Of a stretch of DNA of 64,000 nucleotides, positions 1-8,803 are shown one piece after another (within the stretch, counting starts at the first letter, position 1; the number at the start of each line of letters is the position of its first letter). The position numbers were made by a program, and so were the translations under genes. The notes below the pieces were generated by a model that ran no database searches, was not told the DNA's origin, and was given only the letters and a program-made list of their open reading frames with translations. Location: positions 2,134,501 through 2,198,500 of the forward strand of contig NZ_CP047045.1 of assembly GCF_009792355.1 (NCBI RefSeq), written 5' to 3'. This DNA comes from Terricaulis silvestris. GTDB taxonomy: Bacteria; Pseudomonadota; Alphaproteobacteria; Caulobacterales; Aquidulcibacteraceae.

Positions 1-2
1 AG

Positions 3-1052
3 CCGAAGAAGGCCGCTACCAAGCCTGCCGCGCCCGCCCCCAAGGCGGCGCCCCCGGCCAAGGTCGCCAAGAAGGTGGAAACCAAGCCCGCCTCGGCCCC
101 GAAGGCCGCGGCAAAGCCTGAGCCGAAGGCCAAGGTCGCTGCAAAGCCCGAGGCCAAACCGGCAAAGCCAGCCGCGAAGGCCGCGCCTGAGCCCAAGGGC
201 AAGACCAAGGTTGCCCCGCCTGTGAAGGCGGCGAAGCCAGCACCCGCGCCTAAGCTTGAGAAGGTGAAAGCGGAAAAACTGCCGAAGCCACCGAAGGCTC
301 CCAAACCACCGAAGCCGCCCAAGCTTGCGCCGGTCGCTGCTGCGTTCGCCGGGCCAATCCCGTCGAAGCCGCTCGCCGTCGCCGCTGGCCGCGCGCAACC
401 CGTACTGCGCTCGCCGATCGCAACGCCGGCGCGCGCTGCACCGAAGCCGCTCGCCGCGCCGAAGCCGGTCGCGGCGGCCGAGCCCGAACACGTTGGAGAC
501 TCCCAAGCCGTGCCATCGTTCAAAGCCAAAGCGCCCGACAAGAAGGGCATGGTGCTTGTGGGCGCCATCGCCGGCGCGTTCGGCGTCAAAGGCGAAGTCC
601 GTTTGCGCGCTTTCACCGACAAGAACGAGGGCGTCATCTCGTACGGCCCGCTCTACGGCGAAGACGGCAAGATTTTGCTCAAGCCCAAGAGCTGGCGCGA
701 GCTGAAAGACGGCGTCGCGATCGTCACGGCCGAAGTGAAGTCGCGCGAAGAAGCCGAGAAGATGAAGGGCCAAAAGCTCTTCGTTCCCCGCGCCAACCTG
801 CCGACCACGGCGGAAGACGAGTTCTATGTCATCGATCTGCTCGGCTCGCGCGCTGAAGCGCTCGACGGCACGGTGCTGGGCGACATCGTCGCGGTGTGGA
901 ACTTCGGCGCCGGCGACATCCTCGAGTACAAGCCGCCGAACGGCGGTCCCAACGTGCGCATCACCTTCACGCGTGAAGCCGTGCCGCACGTCGACCTTGC
1001 CGCCAAGCGCGTCGTGCTCGATCCCCCGCCGCCGGAACCGCCGGGCAAGTAG
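3..1052 (+). CDS. rimM: Ribosome maturation factor RimM with long Lys/Pro/Ala-rich N-terminal region (5' end outside window)
   Basis: RimM binds S19 in the 30S head and assists late 16S rRNA maturation. The recognisable core starts near 549 (MVLVGAIAGAFGVKGEVR) and runs through a PRC-barrel end to the stop, about 168 residues, the normal RimM size. The same frame is open back to the window edge, adding at least 182 residues of low-complexity Lys/Pro/Ala sequence. A GTG at 75 lacks a convincing ribosome binding site; the ATG at 549 has only a closely spaced AGAAGGG. The upstream part may be a true extension, or the tail of rpsP (S16), the usual upstream neighbour in this order, read into rimM. 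The following trmD and rplS confirm the context. The RimM core is secure; the start is not. Confidence 0.8.
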   Translation, partial: PKKAATKPAAPAPKAAPPAKVAKKVETKPASAPKAAAKPEPKAKVAAKPEAKPAKPAAKAAPEPKGKTKVAPPVKAAKPAPAPKLEKVKAEKLPKPPKAPKPPKPPKLAPVAAAFAGPIPSKPLAVAAGRAQPVLRSPIATPARAAPKPLAAPKPVAAAEPEHVGDSQAVPSFKAKAPDKKGMVLVGAIAGAFGVKGEVRLRAFTDKNEGVISYGPLYGEDGKILLKPKSWRELKDGVAIVTAEVKSREEAEKMKGQKLFVPRANLPTTAEDEFYVIDLLGSRAEALDGTVLGDIVAVWNFGAGDILEYKPPNGGPNVRITFTREAVPHVDLAAKRVVLDPPPPEPPGK

Positions 1053-1066
1053 CGCAGGAGACAGCA

Positions 1067-1465
1067 ATGCAAGTTGCAACCGCGTTGGCGCTTCTGGCCT
1101 GCGCGGTGTTCGTTGCTTGCGCGACACCGCCGCAAGTGAGCGAACATGACCGCTCGTGCGCCGTTTTGGCCTCCGTAGCTGCAACGCGGTCAACAACGCC
1201 TTGGCCTCAACTGAACGGTCGCGACGAAGAAAAAGTGCAGGCCATCCCGACAACACGTATTGCCGATACTGGCTACGCGTGCGGCAACACTATGCACTTG
1301 GAAACCGGCCGCGGCCCGGCGGTCTTCTTCGACATCGGCCTCAGCGCAGATCAGCGCTACGCCTCGTTAGGCATGGGCTCTGCCGATCACGGCGAACGGT
1401 GCCTACTTCAAAGACGGCAAGACGATTGGACCGTCATCGGCTGCATGATGCTCTGGGTCGCCTGA
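1067..1465 (+). CDS. Small predicted lipoprotein, unknown function
   Basis: A 132-residue protein with a hydrophobic N-terminus ending in a lipobox-like FVAC followed by ATPPQ, so probably an anchored lipoprotein. An AGGAG lies just upstream of the ATG. The mature part has five further Cys, including CGN and ERCLL, which could form periplasmic disulfides. It sits between rimM and trmD, 14 nt after the former and 4 nt before the latter, so it is probably cotranscribed. I do not recognise a family. It interrupts the otherwise standard rimM-trmD pair. Confidence 0.6.
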   Translation: MQVATALALLACAVFVACATPPQVSEHDRSCAVLASVAATRSTTPWPQLNGRDEEKVQAIPTTRIADTGYACGNTMHLETGRGPAVFFDIGLSADQRYASLGMGSADHGERCLLQRRQDDWTVIGCMMLWVA

Positions 1466-1469
1466 TCGC

Positions 1470-2132
1470 ATGAGCTTCGCCGCAACCGTCATCACGCTTT
1501 TTCCGGAAGCGTTTCCCGGCACGCTCGGCGTTTCGCTGATCGGCAAAGCGCTGCGCGATGGCGCGTGGTCGCTCGACGCCGTGCAGCTCCGCGACTTCGG
1601 CCAAGGCCCCCACAAGAACGTCGACGACACGCCCGCCGGCGGCGGCGCCGGCATGGTGCTGCGCGCGGATGTGGCGGCCGCCGCGATCGACTCCATCCCG
1701 CGCAACGACCGCCCGCTGATCTACCTCTCGCCGCGCGGCAAGCAATTCGATCAAGCCATGGCCGAGGAATGGTCCGCCGGTCCTGGAATCATCCTCTTCT
1801 GCGGCCGCTTCGAAGGCTTGGACGAACGCGTCATCGAAGCGCGCAACATGCAAGAAGTCGCTGTCGGCGAAGCCGTGCTCGCAGGCGGCGAAGCCGCGGC
1901 GATAGTAGTGTTAGAAGCCTGCGTCCGCCTCATCCCCGGCGTCCTCGGCAACGACGCCTCCATCGTCGAAGAGAGCTTCAGCGACGGTCTCCTAGAGCAC
2001 CCGCAATACACCAAGCCCCGCGAGTGGGAGGGCCGCGCCATCCCCGAAATCCTCACGTCCGGCGATCACGCCAAGGTCAAGGCTTGGCGACGCGCCGAAC
2101 GCGAGCGAATCACGAAACTTCGAGGAAGTTGA
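1470..2132 (+). CDS. trmD: tRNA (guanine(37)-N1)-methyltransferase TrmD
   Basis: A SPOUT-class enzyme that methylates N1 of G37 in tRNAs with G at position 36, preventing +1 frameshifting. The sequence begins with the family hallmark ITLFPEAFPGTLGVSLIGKA. It carries GPHKNVDDTPAGGGAGMVLR (substrate loop), LSPRGKQFDQ and the knot segment with CGRFEGLDERVIE, then VLAGGEAAA. The 220 residues are slightly short but complete. The ATG lies 4 nt after the lipoprotein stop. It is in the same operon as rimM and rplS. Confidence 0.96.
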   Translation: MSFAATVITLFPEAFPGTLGVSLIGKALRDGAWSLDAVQLRDFGQGPHKNVDDTPAGGGAGMVLRADVAAAAIDSIPRNDRPLIYLSPRGKQFDQAMAEEWSAGPGIILFCGRFEGLDERVIEARNMQEVAVGEAVLAGGEAAAIVVLEACVRLIPGVLGNDASIVEESFSDGLLEHPQYTKPREWEGRAIPEILTSGDHAKVKAWRRAERERITKLRGS

Positions 2133-2133
2133 A

Positions 2134-2478
2134 ATGTCGGCGAACTTCTATGCTTGGCTGCCCGAGTTGGCGCTCGATCCGAAGGCGAAGTCCTTTCAAG
2201 ACGACGTAGAAGCCCTGTACGAGCAATCAGAACCGCCGCATCCAACGCTTACGGCATTCGTCGCTGCGCTGCTCGAACGCTATCCGGACCCTGATGACGA
2301 CGACACCGATACCGTCTGGGCAGACGGGCCGATCCAGGACGAAATCCTCGGCCGCTTTATCAATGTCGCGGTGATCTGGCCGCGCGCCGACGAGACGTGG
2401 GCTGTCTTCCTCAAGAGCGGGCACGCGTGCGGTCTCGTTTGCTACGACCCTCAATCGGACCGCGTGTATCCACCGTGA
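2134..2478 (+). CDS. Hypothetical acidic cytoplasmic protein
   Basis: A 114-residue protein without signal peptide or membrane segment. It has an acidic stretch (YPDPDDDDTDTVW) and a Trp-rich second half (VIWPRADETWAVFLKSGH). Its ATG is one nucleotide past the trmD stop, with GAGGAAG upstream, so it is translationally linked to trmD. The short, acidic, Trp-rich make-up resembles small immunity-type proteins, but this is only an impression and no family is assigned. Confidence 0.6.
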   Translation: MSANFYAWLPELALDPKAKSFQDDVEALYEQSEPPHPTLTAFVAALLERYPDPDDDDTDTVWADGPIQDEILGRFINVAVIWPRADETWAVFLKSGHACGLVCYDPQSDRVYPP

Positions 2479-2521
2479 CTGCCCAAAGACGGCCCGATTT
2501 GAAGCCGACCACCGGACGCGA

Positions 2522-3037
2522 ATGAAACTCGCCCCGCTCCTCGCCGCGCTCGCGCTGATCGCACTCCCCGCTTCCGCGCAGACGCGAGTGGTCACCCCGC
2601 AGGATATGCGCGCGTCCCAAGCTCTAGCCGCGCTCTGGCGGCCGCTACCCATAATGACCGCGGAAGCCGCCGACACCGCCTGCCGCGGCGCGGAAGCGGA
2701 GATCGAAGCGCTCGAAGCCGCCCTACCTCCGGTGCTCACACCGGAATCCCTCGCCCGCGTCCGCGCCCTGCGCGGCTTGCTCGTGATCCCGACCGCCGAG
2801 CCGAGCATGTCGTATTTCTTCCCCGACCGATCCATGACCTGGTTCGCCAGCGGCCTGGGCGCCGTCGCCCTGATTGACGAGGGCGACGGCTTCATCGGCG
2901 TCCGCGATGCAGCCGGAACCGACATCGCCATCCAGTACGGCCAGGCCGGCGGCCGCCCCATGATCCGGGTCCAGCCGCCGCAGGGCGAGATCCAGACCTT
3001 TGTCGGCTGCGCCCAGACGTCGCCCGCCCAGAATTGA
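2522..3037 (+). CDS. Secreted hypothetical protein
   Basis: A 171-residue protein with a clear signal peptide ([20 protein letters not shown], cleavage after ASA). The mature part has two Cys ([10 protein letters not shown] and FVGCAQT), which may form a disulfide. No domain was recognised. It lies 43 nt after the preceding gene and 107 nt before rplS, so it is likely part of the same transcription unit. Confidence 0.6.
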   Translation: MKLAPLLAALALIALPASAQTRVVTPQDMRASQALAALWRPLPIMTAEAADTACRGAEAEIEALEAALPPVLTPESLARVRALRGLLVIPTAEPSMSYFFPDRSMTWFASGLGAVALIDEGDGFIGVRDAAGTDIAIQYGQAGGRPMIRVQPPQGEIQTFVGCAQTSPAQN

Positions 3038-3144
3038 GCCTTTCGGCCCCTCGACAGGGCCGGTTCGTTCCCTTATACGCCCCGCTTTCCCGTGGTTTCC
3101 AGAAGGAAGCGCCGGCCTTTAGCCTGTGCGCTCCGGTAGTGCCG

Positions 3145-3558
3145 ATGAACCTGATCCAGACGCTCGAACAAGAAGAAGTCGCCCGCATCACCAAGGGCAA
3201 GACCGTCCCATCCTTCGATCCGGGCGACACGCTGCGCGTGAACGTCAAGATCAAGGAAGGCGATCGCGAGCGCGTTCAGGCGTACGAAGGCCTCTGCATC
3301 GCCCGCTCGGGCGCTGGCCTCAATGCGAACTTCACCGTCCGCAAGATCAGCTTCGGCGAAGGCGTCGAGCGCGTCTTCCCGCTCTACTCGCCGACCGTGG
3401 ATTCGATCGAAGTGGTTCGCCGCGGCGCCGTGCGTCGTGCGAAGCTTTACTATCTGCGCGATCGCCGCGGTAAGTCGGCCCGTATCGCTGAACGTGGCGG
3501 CGGCGCTCGCGAAGACGATTTCGTCGGCGAAGCCGCGGACACACCCAGCGAAAGCTAA
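3145..3558 (+). CDS. rplS: 50S ribosomal protein L19
   Basis: L19 lies at the 30S-50S interface near bridge B8. The 137-residue protein begins [15 protein letters not shown] and contains [50 protein letters not shown] and [11 protein letters not shown], diagnostic for the family. The frame is open further upstream to 3034, but those residues match nothing in L19 and the ATG at 3145 gives the usual length. It ends the rimM-trmD-rplS block. Confidence 0.97.
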   Translation: MNLIQTLEQEEVARITKGKTVPSFDPGDTLRVNVKIKEGDRERVQAYEGLCIARSGAGLNANFTVRKISFGEGVERVFPLYSPTVDSIEVVRRGAVRRAKLYYLRDRRGKSARIAERGGGAREDDFVGEAADTPSES

Positions 3559-3563
3559 GACCG

Positions 3564-4379
3564 TTGCGCGCGGCGCTGCTGCGCCTTCTGCGCGCCACGC
3601 ATCTCATCCAGTTTGCCGACCGCATCGCCGCGCACCGCGCCGTGCACGCGAACGTGCAAGCCAACGCTGACTACCGCGCCGCGCATCCCAAGCGCGCGTT
3701 TCCCGATCCAGCGCTCGTGTTCGAAGTGGCCGGCCATGCCAAACTCAAATCGTTCGATCTGAGCGGCCAAGCGCACGCGCGCGAGATCGCTTGCATTCTG
3801 CGTGAGAACGCGCTCGCAGCATCGCCATCGATCCTCGATTGGGGCTGCGGTCCCGCAAGAATTCTGGCGCATCTGCCTGCCGTGTTGAACGCGCCCGACG
3901 CGCGTTTTCACGGCTGCGACCCCAATCCTCGCGCCATCGCGTACGCGCGCGCGGCGCTTGCGCACATCTCGTTCGAGCACAGCCCCGCAACGCCGCCCCT
4001 GCCCTATGCCGCCGAGAGCTTCGACGCGATCTACGGTGTTTCAATCCTTACGCACCTCCCTGAAGCCCAGGCGCAAAGTTGGGTCGCCGAATTAGCCCGC
4101 GTTGTCCGTAATGACGGCGTTGTGCTGCTGAGCGCCCACGGCGCCAACGCGGCCGCAAGGTTACCGGCTCCCGTGCGCGCCAGGTTCGACGCAGGCGACT
4201 ACGTCGAAGCCGGCGGCGCCAAGGCTGGCAGCCGCACCTACGTCTCCTACTTCAATGAAACAGCCGGCCGGCGTCTCTTTGCTCCATATTTCGCCGAGGT
4301 CGTCCACAGGTCGGCGAACGCCGTCATCGGCCACGATTTGTGCCTGCTGCGCGCGCCACGCCGCAGCGGCAAAGCTTGA
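3564..4379 (+). CDS. Class I SAM-dependent methyltransferase
   Basis: A 271-residue Rossmann-fold methyltransferase. Motif I is ILDWGCGPARIL near residues 92-103, the acidic end of beta-2 is FHGCDPNPRAI, and the post-I segment is SFDAIYGVSILTHLPE, then a VVRNDGVVLLSAHG strand. The substrate is unknown. The TTG start lies 5 nt after the rplS stop; no better start is visible, and the first 50 residues look like a helical cap. It is likely cotranscribed with rplS. Confidence 0.8.
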   Translation: MRAALLRLLRATHLIQFADRIAAHRAVHANVQANADYRAAHPKRAFPDPALVFEVAGHAKLKSFDLSGQAHAREIACILRENALAASPSILDWGCGPARILAHLPAVLNAPDARFHGCDPNPRAIAYARAALAHISFEHSPATPPLPYAAESFDAIYGVSILTHLPEAQAQSWVAELARVVRNDGVVLLSAHGANAAARLPAPVRARFDAGDYVEAGGAKAGSRTYVSYFNETAGRRLFAPYFAEVVHRSANAVIGHDLCLLRAPRRSGKA

Positions 4380-4415
4380 CGGAACGGCCGTGCCCGCGCA
4401 CCTCCGCTCTGACCC

Positions 4416-5717
4416 ATGAACAACCAGGTGAAGCCCCCGCCGGCGGATGTCGAGATCGTGACGCTCGGCTGCCGCTTGAACGCTTACGAAAGCGAAGCCA
4501 TGCGCTTGCTTGCGGGCGAGGCGGGTTTAGCGAACGCCGTCATCTTCAACACCTGCGCGGTCACCGGCGAAGCCGTACGCCAAGCGCGCCAAGCCATCCG
4601 TCGCGCCCGCCGTGAACGGCCAGACGCGAATATCATCGTCACGGGCTGCGCCGCGCAGATTGATCCGCAGAGCTTCGCCGACATGCCGGAAGTCAGCCGC
4701 GTCATCGGCAACGCCGAGAAGATGCGCGCCAGCAGCTTCGCGCCACAACACGAACGCGTCGCCGTCGCCGACATCATGGCCGTACGCGAAACCGCGTCAC
4801 ACCTGATCGACGGCTTTCACGAACGCACTCGCGCTTACGTCCAAGTCCAGAACGGGTGCGATCACCGCTGCACGTTCTGCGTCATCCCGTACGGCCGCGG
4901 CAATTCACGCTCCTCGCCCGCTGGCGAAGTCGTCGAACAGATCCGCCGCCTCGCCGCCAACGGCGTGCCCGAAGTCGTCCTCACCGGCGTCGACCTCACC
5001 TCATGGGGCCACGACCTGCCTGGCACGCCACAACTCGGCTCACTCGTCGCGCGCATCCTGAAACTCGCGCCCGATCTGCCGATGCTGCGTCTCTCCTCCA
5101 TCGACGCTGCTGAACTCGACGATCAGCTGTTCGAACTCGTCACCCAGCACGACCGCATCGCGCCGCATTTGCATCTCTCACTACAGCACGGCGACGATCT
5201 CATCCTGAAGCGCATGAAGCGCCGCCACTCCCGCGCGCAAGCCATCGAACTCTGCGGCCGCTTAAAGAGCGCGCGCCCCGACATCGCGCTCGGCGCCGAT
5301 CTCATCGCCGGCTTCCCGACGGAAGAAGAGCACCACTTCGCCAACGAGCTCTCGCTCATCGGCGAATGCCAACTCGCTTACGTCCATGCCTTCCCCTACA
5401 GCCCGCGCCCCAACACGCCCGCCGCACGCATGCCCCAAGTCGATCGCGCCGTGATCAAGCAACGCGCCGCGCGTCTCCGCGAAGCGGGCGATGCTGCGCT
5501 GGGGCGGCATCTGGATGCTTGGGTCGGTAAGGAAGCGAATGCGCTTGTTGAGCGCGACGGATTCGCACGCCTCGCTGATTTCAGCACCGCACACTATGGA
5601 GCGCCGGCGTCCTCGCCGGCCAGCACTGTAAATGCCGGCGAGGACGTCGGCGCTCCATACAAGCGCCTCCGCTTCACCCACCATGACGGCGCGCATCTTC
5701 ACGGCGTCGCCGCATGA
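4416..5717 (+). CDS. mtaB: tRNA t6A37 methylthiotransferase MtaB, carrying a translated palindromic element
   Basis: A radical-SAM enzyme converting t6A to ms2t6A at position 37 of ANN-decoding tRNAs. It has the N-terminal UPF0004 domain (LGCRLNAYESE, FNTCAVTGEAVRQ, VTGCAAQ) and the radical-SAM cluster motif C148-x3-C152-x2-C155 (CDHRCTFC). The C-terminal TRAM-like region is disrupted: residues about 394-415 are encoded by a near-perfect inverted repeat (5595-5659) giving YGAPASSPAS...GAPY. The frame resumes with RFTHHDGAHLHG, which resembles the normal end of the family. The stop overlaps the ftsY start by 4 nt (ATGA). Function is confident; whether the C-terminal insertion is tolerated is inference. 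Confidence 0.92.
   Translation: MNNQVKPPPADVEIVTLGCRLNAYESEAMRLLAGEAGLANAVIFNTCAVTGEAVRQARQAIRRARRERPDANIIVTGCAAQIDPQSFADMPEVSRVIGNAEKMRASSFAPQHERVAVADIMAVRETASHLIDGFHERTRAYVQVQNGCDHRCTFCVIPYGRGNSRSSPAGEVVEQIRRLAANGVPEVVLTGVDLTSWGHDLPGTPQLGSLVARILKLAPDLPMLRLSSIDAAELDDQLFELVTQHDRIAPHLHLSLQHGDDLILKRMKRRHSRAQAIELCGRLKSARPDIALGADLIAGFPTEEEHHFANELSLIGECQLAYVHAFPYSPRPNTPAARMPQVDRAVIKQRAARLREAGDAALGRHLDAWVGKEANALVERDGFARLADFSTAHYGAPASSPASTVNAGEDVGAPYKRLRFTHHDGAHLHGVAA
5595..5659. repeat. Palindromic element inside mtaB coding sequence
   Basis: The 26-bp left arm (5595-5620) and right arm (5634-5659) are inverted copies with one mismatch, separated by 13 bp. The arms begin TATGGAGCGCCGGCG and resemble the arms at 11581-11682 and the half copy at 48332. 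The element is translated within mtaB. Confidence 0.9.
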
Positions 5718-6670
5718 TCTGGGGCCTGTTCAACAAGCGTAACCCGGCTGAACAACAGGCCGAGCCAAAAGGCCTGTTCGACGGCCTGCGCAAATCGTCG
5801 TCGAAGCTCGCCGACAGCATCGGCGCCGTCTTCACCAAGGAAAAGCTCGACGCCGCCGCACTCGCCGAACTCGAAGACGCGCTCGTCACGTCCGACATGG
5901 GCGCCAGCGCCGCCGCGCGCATCGCGTCCGCGCTCGCCGATCAGCGCTTCAGCAGAGAGGACAACCAGACCGAAGCGCGAGAAGCCCTAGCAGCGGAGGT
6001 CGCGCGCATCTTAAAGCCCCGCGAAGCCACGCTCGATCTCAGCGCTGGCCCGAAACCGCGCATCGTGCTTGTCATCGGCGTCAACGGCTCAGGCAAAACC
6101 ACCACCATCGGCAAGCTCTCCAAGCTCCTCACTGACGCTCAAGCCAAAGTCGTCATCGGCGCCGCCGACACCTTCCGCGCCGCCGCGATCGAACAATTAC
6201 AAGTCTGGGCGCAACGGACCGGCGCATCCTTTGTCAGCTCCCATCAAGGCGCCGACGCCGCCGGCATCGCCTTCGAAACCGTAAAGCGCGCCAAGGCAGA
6301 AAACGCCGATGTCGCGCTGATCGACACTGCCGGCCGCCTGCAAAACAAAACCGAGCTGATGGCGGAGCTGTCGAAAATCGTCCGCTCCATCCGCAAGATC
6401 GACGAAGACGCCCCGCACGAAACCCTGCTCGTACTCGACGCCACCGTCGGCCAGAACGCGCTCTCCCAAGTCGAGAGCTTTCGCTCCGTCACCGACATCA
6501 CCGGTCTGGTCATGACCAAACTCGACGGCACCGCGAAAGGCGGTGTGCTCGTCGCGCTAGCCCAACGCCACGCCATCCCGATTCACTTTGTCGGTGTCGG
6601 CGAGAAAGCCGAAGACCTGCGCCCGTTCGACGCCACCGCCTTCGCCCGCGCGCTGGTTGGCTTGGGCTAA
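5714..6670 (+). CDS. ftsY: Signal recognition particle receptor FtsY
   Basis: FtsY is the SRP-type GTPase that delivers ribosome-nascent chains to the SecYEG translocon at the inner membrane. The 318-residue protein has a short amphipathic N-terminus (MIWGLFNKR), the helical N domain (residues about 30-95), and the G domain with G1 GVNGSGKTTT, the insertion box DTFRAAA, G3 DTAGR, and G4 TKLDGTAKGG. It lacks the long acidic A domain of E. coli, as is usual in alphaproteobacteria. It overlaps mtaB by 4 nt, so the two are translationally coupled. Confidence 0.97.
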   Translation: MIWGLFNKRNPAEQQAEPKGLFDGLRKSSSKLADSIGAVFTKEKLDAAALAELEDALVTSDMGASAAARIASALADQRFSREDNQTEAREALAAEVARILKPREATLDLSAGPKPRIVLVIGVNGSGKTTTIGKLSKLLTDAQAKVVIGAADTFRAAAIEQLQVWAQRTGASFVSSHQGADAAGIAFETVKRAKAENADVALIDTAGRLQNKTELMAELSKIVRSIRKIDEDAPHETLLVLDATVGQNALSQVESFRSVTDITGLVMTKLDGTAKGGVLVALAQRHAIPIHFVGVGEKAEDLRPFDATAFARALVGLG

Positions 6671-6783
6671 GCGAACGCCAAGCGCAGCGCGTTCAAGAGC
6701 AGCCCGATAAAGGTAGTCGGAGCGGCGACGACGCCCACCACAAAGAGAACGCCGCCGACACTGCGCAACAAGTCGCGCGTCAT
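6667..6783 (-). CDS. Small predicted membrane protein (38 aa)
   Basis: A short frame starting MTRDLLRSVGGVLFVVG, with one hydrophobic segment of about 20 residues and a C-terminal LRLAFA. The ATG follows the stop of the next small gene upstream by 2 nt, suggesting a two-gene unit. It overlaps the ftsY stop by 4 nt, tail to tail. No family was recognised. The evidence is membrane character plus tight coupling to a neighbour with a good ribosome binding site. Confidence 0.4.
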   Translation of the reverse strand: MTRDLLRSVGGVLFVVGVVAAPTTFIGLLLNALRLAFA

Positions 6784-6785
6784 GG

Positions 6786-6926
6786 CTAACCCACCAATCC
6801 GCTCGCCGTCGCCAGCGCCCCAAACGCCAGGCCGCCCACGATAACCCAGGCCGCCACAACGCTGACGGCGCGGTGAAACGATGAAAACGCGCTTAGGTTC
6901 GCGGTCCAGAAATCTTGGTCTTGCAT
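6786..6926 (-). CDS. Small predicted membrane protein (46 aa)
   Basis: Starts MQDQDFWTANLSAFSSFHRA, followed by one transmembrane helix rich in Val, Ala and Gly (VVAAWVIVGGLAFGALATA). A GGAG lies 8 nt before the ATG, a good ribosome binding site. It is followed 2 nt later by the 38-aa membrane frame. Small tandem membrane proteins like this are easily missed by gene callers. Function is unknown. Confidence 0.5.
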   Translation of the reverse strand: MQDQDFWTANLSAFSSFHRAVSVVAAWVIVGGLAFGALATASGLVG

Positions 6927-7019
6927 GGCTCACTCCATCTGTTGCGATGAAGATGAGCCCTGCTGGCCGGCGTTACGAACGATGCCTCGTCCACCCGCTT
7001 GTGAGGGATTTTCACAGCC

Positions 7020-7934
7020 TCAAGGCGCAGGCCGCACCGGCGCAGAACCATTGCAAACGCCCAGCCGGTTGACCGGATTGGCCGCAAAGAACGCCTCGCG
7101 CCGCGTGCGTCGCGCATCGACCACCGACGCCCACGTCCCGCTATCCGTACGCAACACTTGCAGATTGGTGCGCTGCGCCGCCGGCACGTCGGACGCCACG
7201 CGGATCGAGCGCAGCACCGCCATCTCGCCCGGCGTTTCATAGAACCCCAATGCGCCTGAGCCGCGCGGCTGCGTCGAGAGCAGTTCCATGCCCTGCACCA
7301 CGCGACCGACCAACGTGATGTTGCGATCGAGATTACGCGGTGATTGCCCGATCACGACATACAACTGCCCGCCATTACCGCCATCCAAACCATCGCCACG
7401 CGCCGAGCCGACCACCGCGTAGCAATGCGTCATCCACGTGCCGCTCTCATCGCGCGCAACTTGAAAGCCATTTGAGAAGCCGACTTCATCCGCATACGTG
7501 TCCGGATCAGGCAACGGCGTGAACTCGACACCCGCGCGCGGTCGCACGACTTCGCCGCGCACCACTTCCGTCGCCGCACCCAGCGACTTTGGATCCTCGT
7601 CGCGGCGGCCCCATTGCACGACGTAATTGTCTTGCGAGCGCAGGATGTTCGCGGCGTCGAAATAGTTCGCCCGCGCCAGCGCGCGGATGTTGGCGGCATG
7701 GTTCGGCGCGTACTCGGTCGCCAGTTCGATGATCACCCGGCCGCGCTCGAGTTCCATGTAAATCGTGTTTTCAGGATTGAGCGCGCGCCAGTCCGAGGCC
7801 GGCGACGCATCGAGGATTTCCTGCACCGAACGAACCGGCGCCGCAGGGTCCGCGGGCGCCGCCGGCGTGTCAGCCGCGGGCGCGCTCGCGCATGCGCTCA
7901 GAGCCAGAACCGCCAAAATCCCCAAAATCCGCAT
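7020..7934 (-). CDS. Cyclophilin-type peptidylprolyl isomerase lipoprotein
   Basis: A 304-residue protein with a lipoprotein signal peptide (LSACASAPA) and an Ala/Pro linker, then a cyclophilin-like domain: [50 protein letters not shown], and a [29 protein letters not shown] end. The central part is extended relative to compact cyclophilins and several canonical active-site residues are altered, so activity is not certain. It would act in the periplasm as a folding factor. It is divergent from the YciB-like gene. Confidence 0.85.
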   Translation of the reverse strand: MRILGILAVLALSACASAPAADTPAAPADPAAPVRSVQEILDASPASDWRALNPENTIYMELERGRVIIELATEYAPNHAANIRALARANYFDAANILRSQDNYVVQWGRRDEDPKSLGAATEVVRGEVVRPRAGVEFTPLPDPDTYADEVGFSNGFQVARDESGTWMTHCYAVVGSARGDGLDGGNGGQLYVVIGQSPRNLDRNITLVGRVVQGMELLSTQPRGSGALGFYETPGEMAVLRSIRVASDVPAAQRTNLQVLRTDSGTWASVVDARRTRREAFFAANPVNRLGVCNGSAPVRPAP

Positions 7935-8026
7935 CGCGTCCTCCCAATTTGCCCTGCATTTCGCCCGGGACGATGCTTCAGCGCAAGCGGCTGGTCTGCC
8001 GCCATGCGATCAGCGTATCAGGGGGC

Positions 8027-8692
8027 ATGACCGATACCCCGACCGACAGCCAGCCCGCGAAAGCCCAAGCCGCCGGAGGCGCGGGCCAGCTTTGGGTCGA
8101 TCTTGGTCCCGTCCTTGTGTTCGTGGTGGCGTTCAACGTGCTTCACCGCATCGAAGCCACCAAGGACGATGCGATCTACATCGCCATCGGCCTCTTTATC
8201 GCCGCAACCTTGATCGCCATCGGCTGGTGCAAGCTGAAGCGCGGAAAAATTCCGCCCGTGCTCATCGTCACCGGCGTGCTGGTTACCGCCTTCGGCGGTC
8301 TCACCATCTTGCTGCACGATCCCAGCATCATTCAGATCAAGTTCACCGTCACGTTTCTGTTTTACGCCGCGGCCATCTTCATCTCAGTGCTTATTCGCCA
8401 GAACGTCTGGAAGCTGCTTTTCCGCCACCTCTTCAACCTGCCCGACCGGATCTGGACCGTCCTCGCGCTACGTTGGGCCACGTTCTATGTGGCGGTTGCG
8501 ATCCTCAACGAAGTGCTTCGCTATTTTTATAACGAGGCCAACGGCAACTTTGATGTCTGGCTCAATCTCCGGACGCTGCTCACCTACCCCGCCTTTATCG
8601 TTTTCGCCCTGCTCAACACCCCGATCGTGCTGAAGCACCAGATTGAAGACGATGCGCCGGTTGAACAGCAGCCCGCGGCGCCCAGCGCTTAA
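8027..8692 (+). CDS. YciB/IspZ-type inner-membrane septation protein
   Basis: A 221-residue protein with five or six hydrophobic helices. The pattern fits the family: LWVDLGPVLVFVVAFN, KRGKIPPVLIVTGVLVTAFGGLTILLHD, IQIKFTVTFLFYAAAIF and a conserved LRWATFYVAVAILNEVLRY segment. The family is linked to cell envelope and septation in enterobacteria. The ATG at 8027 has CAGGGGG just upstream; the frame extends to 7892, but that part overlaps the divergent cyclophilin gene and is not hydrophobic, so the internal start is preferred. Confidence 0.88.
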   Translation: MTDTPTDSQPAKAQAAGGAGQLWVDLGPVLVFVVAFNVLHRIEATKDDAIYIAIGLFIAATLIAIGWCKLKRGKIPPVLIVTGVLVTAFGGLTILLHDPSIIQIKFTVTFLFYAAAIFISVLIRQNVWKLLFRHLFNLPDRIWTVLALRWATFYVAVAILNEVLRYFYNEANGNFDVWLNLRTLLTYPAFIVFALLNTPIVLKHQIEDDAPVEQQPAAPSA

Positions 8693-8803
8693 TCGCGCTC
8701 ACTTTTCGGCTGATTTTCGCCTTTGTGGCGAATGACGCTCGTCGTCATGATTGATCGCGCTCGCCGCGGCGCTAAGGTTCGCCCAGCTTCTGGGGCGAAA
8801 AAC

